Assembly (NCBI RefSeq): GCF_003609605.1
Contig: NZ_MCHY01000009.1
Span: 268,523 to 332,522, forward strand
Length of the DNA: 64,000 nt
DNA from: Ammoniphilus oxalaticus
GTDB taxonomy: Bacteria > Bacillota > Bacilli > Aneurinibacillales > RAOX-1
Reading direction: 5' to 3'
In this document: positions 53,752 to 64,000 of the stretch, one piece after another
Numbering within the stretch: the stretch's first letter is position 1
How the letters are laid out: each line of letters opens with the position of its first letter
Made by a program: the position numbers and the translations under genes
The notes under the pieces: model-generated
What the model was told of the DNA's origin: nothing
Databases searched by the model: none
The model's input: the letters and a program-made list of their open reading frames with translations, nothing else

Positions 53752-54636
53752 CTACCAACCGCGTTCTGACATTCGCTCATTTTCAAGCAAAGTGGAGATT
53801 TCAATTCCTGTCATTGCGTTTCCTAAGTTCTTTGATAGTTCCGCGATTAAAGCATAATCCTCAAAATTAGCTGTCGCTTGAACAATAGCCTTCGCAAATT
53901 TCTCTGGATTATCCGATTTAAAAATACCGGACCCAACAAATACACCGTCCGAACCTAAATACATCATCAATGCCGCATCTGCAGGTGTAGCAACGCCTCC
54001 CGCAGCAAAGTTTACGACAGGCAGTCTGCCGTTTTTATGAACAAATTCAAGCAGTTCATATGGAGCCGCAATGTTCTTCGCTTCATTCGCCAACTCATCA
54101 TAAGACATACTTTGTACTCTGCGAATTTGACTTTGCATCGTTCTTTGGTGTCGAACCGCTTCTACGATATTCCCAGTGCCTGGTTCCCCTTTGGTGCGAA
54201 TCATTGCCGCTCCTTCGTTAATGCGACGAAGCGCTTCGCCAAGATCACGAGCCCCGCATACGAATGGAACTTTAAAGTCTTTTTTGTTAATATGATAAAC
54301 CTCATCAGCCGGCGTTAATACTTCACTTTCATCAATGTAATCAACGCCTAACGTTTCCAATACTTTCGCTTCAACATAATGGCCAATTCGAGCTTTCGCC
54401 ATAACTGGGATTGAAACAGCCTTCGTAACCTCTTCAACGATTGTAGGATCCGCCATCCGCGCTACGCCGCCCGCAGCTCGAATATCAGCTGGAACCCGTT
54501 CTAAAGCCATCACAGCGATCGCGCCAGAAGCCTCAGCCACTTTAGCTTGTTCGGCATTTACAACGTCCATAATCACGCCGCGTTTTTGTATCTCAATTAC
54601 TCCGCTCTTTTCTCTTGAAGTACCTGTTTCTATCAT
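53752..54636 (-). CDS. pdxS: Pyridoxal 5'-phosphate synthase subunit PdxS
   Basis: Makes PLP from ribose 5-phosphate, glyceraldehyde 3-phosphate and ammonia. 294 residues, TIM barrel. Seen: [34 protein letters not shown] (with the catalytic lysine), [13 protein letters not shown], and [12 protein letters not shown]. The glutaminase partner pdxT usually follows directly, but here the next gene is serS. Position between dacA and serS matches the B. subtilis order. Confidence 0.97.
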   Translation of the reverse strand: MIETGTSREKSGVIEIQKRGVIMDVVNAEQAKVAEASGAIAVMALERVPADIRAAGGVARMADPTIVEEVTKAVSIPVMAKARIGHYVEAKVLETLGVDYIDESEVLTPADEVYHINKKDFKVPFVCGARDLGEALRRINEGAAMIRTKGEPGTGNIVEAVRHQRTMQSQIRRVQSMSYDELANEAKNIAAPYELLEFVHKNGRLPVVNFAAGGVATPADAALMMYLGSDGVFVGSGIFKSDNPEKFAKAIVQATANFEDYALIAELSKNLGNAMTGIEISTLLENERMSERGW

Positions 54637-54731
54637 GATTATCCCCCTACTTAACCCTTTAGAATGTTAATTGTCAATTAATATCATAATACATAAACCA
54701 ACAGGAAAAGACAACATAACAGACTGGCAAA

Positions 54732-56036
54732 CTAGAACAAACCTGTAATCTTATCAACGATGCCGCCAAAGATACCACCGATAAAGTTCTTAATTGCTCG
54801 GAAAAACAACCGAATCCAGCTTGCTTTATCGACATCTGCTTCAGCTACAAGGTTAACCGCTGCGCCCTCATCTTCCGAAGAAATATACTCTACGGGATCA
54901 TCTTCTCCCGTATATTGAACGGTTACCTTTCCAATAGGTTGTCCCTTCTCAATGGGAGCTATTACTTCTTCTAATTGTACAGCTACCTCATATTGGTCCT
55001 TTTCATTCGTGTGAAGAGGGAAAACAACATCTTTCTCGGGGGCAACAGCTACGTTTAAACGCTTCCCCTTCTTGACAGTCGCTTCCTCTGCTCCTTCAAT
55101 CGGTTGACCTTTTGGCGTTAGCGTTTCCAAGCTGTAATTATTAAATCCATAAGTCATTAACTTTCTCGTTTCACCAAATCGCTTCGCTTCACTTTCCGCG
55201 CCCATTACAACCGTAATGACCCTCATTCCATTACGAACGCCGGTACCCGTAAAGCAATACTTTGCCTCATTCGTATGTCCAGTTTTTAACCCGTCGACCC
55301 CATCAAAGTGATAAACAAGGCCCGGTAACATCCAGTTCCAGTTCGGCATCATCAACGAATTAGCTTCTCCCTCACGGAAAACCTTCTTTGGAATTTTGGA
55401 TATTTCCAATGCTTCGGGATATTTATTAATTATCTCGCGCGCTAAAATAGCGGAGTCCTTTGCGGACATGACGTGATCACCTTCAATATTTGGGCGATAT
55501 TCACCCAATTCGGAGGCGGGATAACCACTGCTCGTCAGGAAGTGGGAGTGTTCCATACCGATTTCTACCGCTTTTTGATTCATCATTTTTACAAAATTCT
55601 CTTCCGTGCCCGCAATATGTTCCGCTAACATCACTGTTGCGTCATTTGCGGAGTATATAGCCATCGCTTCATAAAGCTCACGTACAGTGCGTACTTCGCC
55701 CATCGCCAAAAATACGCGCGATCCTCCGTATTTCCCCATATAATGACCATATTCGCTCGTTTGTACCGGATCATCCCAACTAATTTTGCCCTCTTCAATA
55801 TATTCCATAACCAATAACTCCGTCATCATCTTGGTCATGCTGGCAGGCGGTAAAGCAACATCCTCATTCATTTTATACAAGATACGCCCTGTAGTAGCTT
55901 CGATCATAATCGCCGACCTTACTTCCAGATTAATTCCCGACGGCGCGGCTTCCGTTCGATTCCCCGGAATGATCGTAAAGAGAAAAAGTAATGTGAAACT
56001 TAATACTGATGCAATCCATTTTCTGCTTCCGTTCAA
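54732..56036 (-). CDS. dacA: D-alanyl-D-alanine carboxypeptidase (PBP5 type)
   Basis: Trims peptidoglycan side chains. 434 residues: signal peptide to about residue 31 (cut near TEA-APSG), catalytic SMTKMM (SxxK), YSANDAT (SxN) and GLKTGHTNEA (KTG), then a C-terminal beta domain and an amphipathic membrane anchor (RLFFRAIKNFIGGIFGG). The TTG at 56036 with GGGGAG upstream gives a normal signal peptide; the earlier in-frame TTG lacks a ribosome site. Confidence 0.95.
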   Translation of the reverse strand: MNGSRKWIASVLSFTLLFLFTIIPGNRTEAAPSGINLEVRSAIMIEATTGRILYKMNEDVALPPASMTKMMTELLVMEYIEEGKISWDDPVQTSEYGHYMGKYGGSRVFLAMGEVRTVRELYEAMAIYSANDATVMLAEHIAGTEENFVKMMNQKAVEIGMEHSHFLTSSGYPASELGEYRPNIEGDHVMSAKDSAILAREIINKYPEALEISKIPKKVFREGEANSLMMPNWNWMLPGLVYHFDGVDGLKTGHTNEAKYCFTGTGVRNGMRVITVVMGAESEAKRFGETRKLMTYGFNNYSLETLTPKGQPIEGAEEATVKKGKRLNVAVAPEKDVVFPLHTNEKDQYEVAVQLEEVIAPIEKGQPIGKVTVQYTGEDDPVEYISSEDEGAAVNLVAEADVDKASWIRLFFRAIKNFIGGIFGGIVDKITGLF

Positions 56037-56140
56037 CCGAACTCCCCTCCCTCTGTTTATATAGACCAAAATTTATTGTACCACAGCTTTTTCCAAGTGG
56101 AAATGAAAATCAAAGATTTGAACATAACGCAACAAAGCAC

Positions 56141-56167
56141 AAAAAAAGCGGCCTTAAAACAGGCCAC
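56141..56167 (-). terminator. Terminator after guaB
   Basis: Stem GTGGCCT / AGGCCGC around TTTTA, then seven T on the minus strand. Confidence 0.85.
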
Positions 56168-56173
56168 TCAAAA

Positions 56174-57655
<1,482 letters not shown>

Positions 57656-57672
57656 TTAAATATATTAGACGT

Positions 57673-57702
57673 AGTTTAACAAAACCCATAAATTACTGTC
57701 AA
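57673..57702 (-). promoter_or_regulatory. Sigma-A promoter of guaB
   Basis: Minus strand -35 TTGACA (57697-57702), then TAAACT as a -10 with an 18-base spacer (57673-57678), overlapping TTAAAC at 17. No purine riboswitch was seen in the short leader. Confidence 0.6.
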
Positions 57703-57808
57703 GTTCTCTCTTATATTGTTCGTCATTCGAAGTAAACTATGTTAAAAACCATGAAAATTGTGTTTAAGTGAAAACTATTGCTGAATATGAAAATAGAATG
57801 GTGATATA

Positions 57809-58870
57809 ATGCGTGAAATTCATCGAGTTTCCTGTGAAAACCCAGTTAATAAAATGTGGAATATGTTCGTCTACTTTGAAAGCGAACCACATGTTAAACA
57901 GTTATTCGACCAGTACTATCAAGATAAATATAAAGCAGATACAGCCCGACTCTCTTTTCAAAATACGCGCAAGTTTATTTATTACATCAAACAAGGTCGC
58001 GAATATTTCCATACGGCTTCCCGCAGCGCCGATTTAGTTAAACCACTGTTGCTTTATTACGGGATGGTCAGCTTACTTAAGGCTTTTATCTTAACCGCGG
58101 ACGCCCATTATCCAACACATACAAAAGTTCTTCAACATGGAATGACGTGTCGAAAACTTAAAAAATTAGACTACACATTTTCGGATGACGAAGTAAAAAT
58201 TCAACGGGACGGTTTATTCCCGCTCGTTGCCGCTCATTTAGGCAGCGAGCAACTCGTTGGAGAAAAGTTTAAAATGAAGAATCTGTTGGCCATGCTACCC
58301 GAATTACGCGCAGCCTATGAGAAGACGTATGAGCATGTCGATCTCGAGCCGATCCACATTTCAAAGCATGTCGATTATACTTACCCTTACACAACCTTTT
58401 ACTTGCCCGAACATATCTTGGATAAATGTCATCTTTCTTATAGCAGCTTTATTCACTTTTTAAATCGTTACAATCATGGACAAGCCCGATTCACGACTCA
58501 TGACCTAGAGGCGCCGCAAGGCATTATCCGCTTAAATTGGCATCATCCCGAGCAAATTCAAGTTTTGGAGAATCCAACGGGATTTGACAATGATCTTTTC
58601 ATCCAGGATTACAAAGGGAATCATTATTTTTATACAAAGCCTGATGCGGCGGCTTCTTTCATCCCTGAGATACTCGTCCACTATATGCTCATGTACACAC
58701 TTGGAATGATCTGCCGCTATGAAACCGAATTATGGGGAGAAATGATTTTTTCGCTTTCTTCCACAGAAATGTTTATCATCCAAGAATTTCTGGCAATTAA
58801 CGAACGAAAATTTCCTAATATGATTTTAAATCTGCTATTCCAGGAACGTTTTATTTTTGAGACAAAATAG
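57809..58870 (+). CDS. yaaC: YaaC family protein
   Basis: 353-residue cytoplasmic protein of unknown function found between gyrA and guaB in many Bacillales. Seen: QNTRKFIYYIKQGREYFHTA, LLLYYGMVSLLKAFILTADA and HGMTCRKLKK, typical of the family. Convergent with gyrA and divergent from guaB, the B. subtilis layout, but without the rRNA operon that separates gyrA and yaaC there. Confidence 0.92.
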   Translation: MREIHRVSCENPVNKMWNMFVYFESEPHVKQLFDQYYQDKYKADTARLSFQNTRKFIYYIKQGREYFHTASRSADLVKPLLLYYGMVSLLKAFILTADAHYPTHTKVLQHGMTCRKLKKLDYTFSDDEVKIQRDGLFPLVAAHLGSEQLVGEKFKMKNLLAMLPELRAAYEKTYEHVDLEPIHISKHVDYTYPYTTFYLPEHILDKCHLSYSSFIHFLNRYNHGQARFTTHDLEAPQGIIRLNWHHPEQIQVLENPTGFDNDLFIQDYKGNHYFYTKPDAAASFIPEILVHYMLMYTLGMICRYETELWGEMIFSLSSTEMFIIQEFLAINERKFPNMILNLLFQERFIFETK

Positions 58871-58873
58871 AAT

Positions 58874-58924
58874 GAACCTAGCATAGGGATCCCGTCGATG
58901 ATGTGTTCCCTATACGCTAGGTTC
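58874..58924 (+). terminator. Hairpin between yaaC and gyrA
   Basis: Arms GAACCTAGCATAGGG / CCCTATACGCTAGGTTC with a central loop; lies between two convergent stops and can end both transcripts. Confidence 0.75.
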
Positions 58925-58969
58925 TATTCCAGCACTTCGGTAAAGTGGTCAACAAATAATGAATTGGAC

Positions 58970-61528
58970 TTAGTCTTCCTCTGGATCCCCATCTACGAGG
59001 TCTGATTCTATATCTGATTCAGATTGTGGTTTTTCGCTTACTTCTGTCTCTTCAACTTCTAAATCAAGATCTTCATGATCCTCTTCTGTTTCATCATCTG
59101 GTTCTTCCATATCGACTTTCGCTACCGTAGCAACTGCTTCATCATTTTCGACACGAATTAATTTAACTCCTTGTGTGTTCCTGCTCATCGTCGAGATTCC
59201 GTTCACATTTAAACGAATGATGACGCCAGAAACCGTCACAATCATCAAATCGTGTTCCTCATTGACTACTTTCAATGCGACAATATGACCATTCCGATCT
59301 GTTACATTCAGGGTGATCAATCCTTTACCACCGCGTGTTTGCGGGCGGTATTCATCAACAGGCGTTCGCTTTCCATAGCCTTCGGAAGTGACGATTAACA
59401 CATGGGATCCGTCGTCAATCAGATCCATATCAATGACTTGATCGTTTTCAACGAGAGTAATGCCTTTAACACCCGTTGCCGTTCTTCCCATTGGTCGAAC
59501 ATCCTCTTCATTGAAACGGATCGACATCCCAAATTTTGTGCCAAGAATAATGTCTTTCGTTCCGTCTGTTAGACCGACGCCAATCAGTTCATCATCCTGG
59601 CGAATATTAATCGCAAAAAGCCCGCCCCTACGGATATTTTCATATGCAGTCAGGTCAGTCCGCTTTACAATTCCCTGTTTTGTGGCAAAAAACAAAAAGC
59701 GGTCATCCTTAAATTCCCTAACTGGAATCACAGCTTTAACGGATTCCCCTTGTTCAATCTGGATTAAATTAATGATCGGGATACCGCGGGCTGTCCGACT
59801 AAATTCTGGCACTTCAAAAGCTTTTATGCGGTATACTTTGCCTCGATTTGTAAAGATTAATAAGTAGTTGTGCGAATTCGTAACAAACAGCGTTTGAACG
59901 TAATCGTCATCTTTCGTCTCCGCGCCTAAAATCCCTCTACCGCCCCGACGCTGACTTTTATACGTGGAAACAGGTAAACGCTTGATATAACCGTCATGTG
60001 TAAGCGTAATACAAACTTCTTGCTCAGGAATCAAATCCTCAATATCAAGCAAGTCTTCCGAATCCATAATTTCCGTTCGACGCGGATTGTCGTACTTATC
60101 TCGCACTTCAATCAGCTCATCTTTAATGATGGCCAAAACCTTATTTTCGTCAGCAAGAATCGCTCTCAGTTCAGCAATAAGTTTAACCAATTCTTGGTAT
60201 TCCGCTTCGATACGGTCACGCTCTAAACCAGTCAAACGTTGCAATCTCATATCTAAGATCGCTTGTGATTGCTCATAGCTTAACGAGAACGTCTCCATCA
60301 AGCCATTTCTTGCTTGCTCAGTTGTTTGAGAGCGGCGAATCAAGCTAATGATTTCATCAATATGGTCCAACGCGATACGCAATCCCTCTAAAATGTGAGC
60401 CCGCGCTTCCGCTCTGCGTAAATCAAATTCAGTGCGTCGGCGAATCACTACGCGTTGATGATCAAGATAATGCGTGAGCATCTCTTTTAAATTGAGCACT
60501 TGCGGTTGCCCGTTTACTAACGCGAGCATATTAATACCGAAAGTAGTCTGTAGCGCCGTTTGTTTATATAAATTGTTTAGCAATACTTGCGGATTTACAT
60601 CACGTCTCATCTCAATCACAATGCGCATCCCGTTACGGTCAGATTCATCACGAAGATCAGTGATTCCATCAATTCGCTTGTCGCGAACAAGTTCAGCAAT
60701 CCGTTCAATCAATCTCGACTTATTTACCTGATAGGGAATCTCATCAACAATGATCCGATGCCTTCCGTTTTCCTCTTCTACAATTTCCGCGTTAGCGCGA
60801 AGCGTGATACTGCCGCGTCCTGTCTCGAACGCTCGATAAATTCCCCCTCTGCCCATGATTTGTCCAGCTGTTGGAAAATCAGGGCCTTTCACAACTTGCA
60901 TTAAATCAGGAATCGTTACTTGTTCATTCTCAATCAACATCAAGATCCCGTCGATCACTTCGCCTAAATTATGCGGAGGAATATTTGTTGCCATACCAAC
61001 AGCAATGCCCGCCGCGCCATTTACCAATAAATTTGGGAAACGAGCAGGAAGAACGGTGGGTTCTTTTTCATTTTCGTCATAATTCGGCGCAAAGTCGATC
61101 GTATCTTTATTAATATCGCGAAGCAACTCTGTGGCAATTTTAGATAAACGGGCCTCAGTATAACGCATCGCTGCCGCTGAGTCGCCATCGATCGATCCAA
61201 AGTTCCCATGTCCGTCAATTAACGGATAGCGATAGGAGAAGTCTTGCGACATCCTGACCATCGTTTCGTATACAGCCGAATCCCCATGAGGGTGATACTT
61301 ACCGATAACATCCCCCACGATTCTAGCTGATTTCTTATATGGCTTATCAGGAGTCATTCCCATCTCATTCATGGAAAAGAGGATGCGTCGATGAACCGGT
61401 TTCAAGCCATCTCGCACGTCTGGCAATGCCCGGCTCACGATTACGCTCATCGCGTAACCTAAAAACGATTCACGCATCTCTTGGGCAATACTACGATCTA
61501 TGATGTTGGAACGTTGCTCTTCAGCCAT
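58970..61528 (-). CDS. gyrA: DNA gyrase subunit A
   Basis: Breaks and rejoins DNA during negative supercoiling. 852 residues: N-terminal winged helix with the quinolone region [20 protein letters not shown], the catalytic tyrosine in [12 protein letters not shown], a coiled-coil arm, and six C-terminal beta-pinwheel repeats with the GyrA box QRRGGRG (then GILG). The acidic tail after residue about 810 ([20 protein letters not shown]) is long. Quinolone positions read Ser/Glu-type wild type (DSAVYE). Thirty bases after gyrB. Confidence 0.98.
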   Translation of the reverse strand: MAEEQRSNIIDRSIAQEMRESFLGYAMSVIVSRALPDVRDGLKPVHRRILFSMNEMGMTPDKPYKKSARIVGDVIGKYHPHGDSAVYETMVRMSQDFSYRYPLIDGHGNFGSIDGDSAAAMRYTEARLSKIATELLRDINKDTIDFAPNYDENEKEPTVLPARFPNLLVNGAAGIAVGMATNIPPHNLGEVIDGILMLIENEQVTIPDLMQVVKGPDFPTAGQIMGRGGIYRAFETGRGSITLRANAEIVEEENGRHRIIVDEIPYQVNKSRLIERIAELVRDKRIDGITDLRDESDRNGMRIVIEMRRDVNPQVLLNNLYKQTALQTTFGINMLALVNGQPQVLNLKEMLTHYLDHQRVVIRRRTEFDLRRAEARAHILEGLRIALDHIDEIISLIRRSQTTEQARNGLMETFSLSYEQSQAILDMRLQRLTGLERDRIEAEYQELVKLIAELRAILADENKVLAIIKDELIEVRDKYDNPRRTEIMDSEDLLDIEDLIPEQEVCITLTHDGYIKRLPVSTYKSQRRGGRGILGAETKDDDYVQTLFVTNSHNYLLIFTNRGKVYRIKAFEVPEFSRTARGIPIINLIQIEQGESVKAVIPVREFKDDRFLFFATKQGIVKRTDLTAYENIRRGGLFAINIRQDDELIGVGLTDGTKDIILGTKFGMSIRFNEEDVRPMGRTATGVKGITLVENDQVIDMDLIDDGSHVLIVTSEGYGKRTPVDEYRPQTRGGKGLITLNVTDRNGHIVALKVVNEEHDLMIVTVSGVIIRLNVNGISTMSRNTQGVKLIRVENDEAVATVAKVDMEEPDDETEEDHEDLDLEVEETEVSEKPQSESDIESDLVDGDPEED

Positions 61529-61558
61529 TCCATTTTACCTCCGTTTTTATTTCACTCA

Positions 61559-63466
<1,908 letters not shown>

Positions 63467-63476
63467 TTAGGCACAC

Positions 63477-63734
63477 CTACTCTCTACTCTCTAAACTGCT
63501 CACATAGTCTGCTCTTCTTTTTAAAGTTAAGGAGGAAATGGGAGAACAATAAATTCGATCTCTCAATACAACGTATGATTTTGTCTCTTCATTACTGATA
63601 CGGATGACTTGCTGCCCAGAGTTTTCTCCCTCCAAAAATTGCTTTGTTATTTTAGAGACTTCCATGCCGCGCTGAATAATAGCGATCACCTCATCAGAGC
63701 GAACAACCGTGTCCCCGCCTAAGTGAATGAACAT
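63477..63734 (-). CDS. remB: Extracellular matrix regulator RemB (DUF370)
   Basis: 85 residues of the RemA/RemB DNA-binding family that regulates biofilm matrix genes in B. subtilis. Starts MFIHLGGDTVVRSDEVIAII, the family signature, and ends in a longer charged tail. GAGGTGGGGAT precedes the ATG. Lies between recF and gyrB as yaaB does in B. subtilis. Confidence 0.92.
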   Translation of the reverse strand: MFIHLGGDTVVRSDEVIAIIQRGMEVSKITKQFLEGENSGQQVIRISNEETKSYVVLRDRIYCSPISSLTLKRRADYVSSLESRE

Positions 63735-63743
63735 ATCCCCACC

Positions 63744-64000
63744 TCACTTTTCCCTAATGGCCTTGCCAGAATGAATCCTGTAAATAGAAGCATGCTGCAA
63801 CGCTTGATGAGACAATCCTTCTACTCCTGTAGCAGTAACGAACGTTTGGACTTTGCCTTGGATGGCGTCTAATAAATGAGTTTGCCTTGAAGCATCCAGT
63901 TCGGATAATACGTCATCTAATAAGAGAATTGGATATTCCCCCGTTTCTTCATAGATGAGTTGAATCTCAGCCAGTTTAATAGACAGCGCGGTCGTCCGTT
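63744..64000 (-). CDS. recF: DNA replication and repair protein RecF (partial, 5' end cut by window)
   Basis: Only the last 84 residues are in the window. Walker [18 protein letters not shown] and the C-terminal [20 protein letters not shown] match RecF, an ABC-type ATPase that acts with RecO and RecR. Stop TGA at 63744-63746, ten bases before remB, so the two are probably one transcript. dnaA, dnaN and the origin are expected beyond the right edge. Confidence 0.95.
   Translation of the reverse strand, partial: RTTALSIKLAEIQLIYEETGEYPILLLDDVLSELDASRQTHLLDAIQGKVQTFVTATGVEGLSHQALQHASIYRIHSGKAIREK

Overview
The window reads as a chromosome segment of an endospore-forming member of the Bacillales, lying beside the replication origin. 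From right to left it carries recF-remB-gyrB-gyrA-yaaC-guaB-dacA-pdxS-serS, and further left tadA-ffs-dnaX-ybaB-recR-yaaL-bofA-csfB-yaaO-tmk-holB. This is the order known from Bacillus subtilis, here with the origin beyond the right edge. Spore genes (bofA, csfB/gin, a gerA-type receptor, a LysM protein) support a spore former. Three formyl-CoA:oxalate CoA-transferase genes and an OxlT-like carrier suggest an oxalate user such as Ammoniphilus; that genus assignment is inference.

Layout. 1-8.4 kb: DNA polymerase III clamp-loader genes (holB partial, dnaX), tmk, a YaaO-like decarboxylase, sporulation regulators, recR, and the SRP RNA. 8.7-14.4 kb: a decayed solute-binding-protein fragment, a DUF3231 protein, tadA, a Pit phosphate transporter with its DUF47 partner, a CBS protein and a KtrB-type K+ transporter. 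14.7-19.4 kb: glycerate kinase, LarA-type racemase and LarE divergent from a CdaR regulator. 19.7-22.9 kb: a sirtuin, a sporulation-type histidine kinase and a YtnP-like lactonase. 23-31.8 kb: three frc paralogues, each with its own promoter, CIRCE-like operator and terminator, followed by an OxlT-like carrier, a LysR regulator and YeiH. 31.9-36.5 kb: an Lrp regulator and a Ger receptor cluster. 36.7-42.5 kb: an MFS carrier, a CysJ-like reductase without FMN domain, cspA, small unknowns and an old yellow enzyme. 42.6-48.2 kb: a peptide ABC transporter whose binding protein is circularly permuted. 48.5-51.1 kb: tRNA-Arg, a LysM protein, and a GntR/ABC-2 operon. 51.2-64 kb: the origin-proximal core genes.

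Functionally, the oxalate block (oxalate/formate exchange plus CoA transfer) and the glycerate/LarA block could belong to one C2-C3 acid metabolism: oxalate carbon can be assimilated through glyoxylate to glycerate, which glycerate kinase would phosphorylate. Oxalyl-CoA decarboxylase and larB/larC are not in the window. Relative to B. subtilis, about 41 kb of accessory genes sit between serS and tadA.

The observations most worth checking are: CIRCE-like operators at identical positions in all three frc promoters; a circularly permuted family-5 solute-binding protein; a tandem, overlapping pair of Gin-type zinc proteins; and a UDP-glucose-dehydrogenase-like protein that has lost its catalytic cysteine and its glycine motif. 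All positions were read by eye; small-site calls are inference unless stated otherwise.
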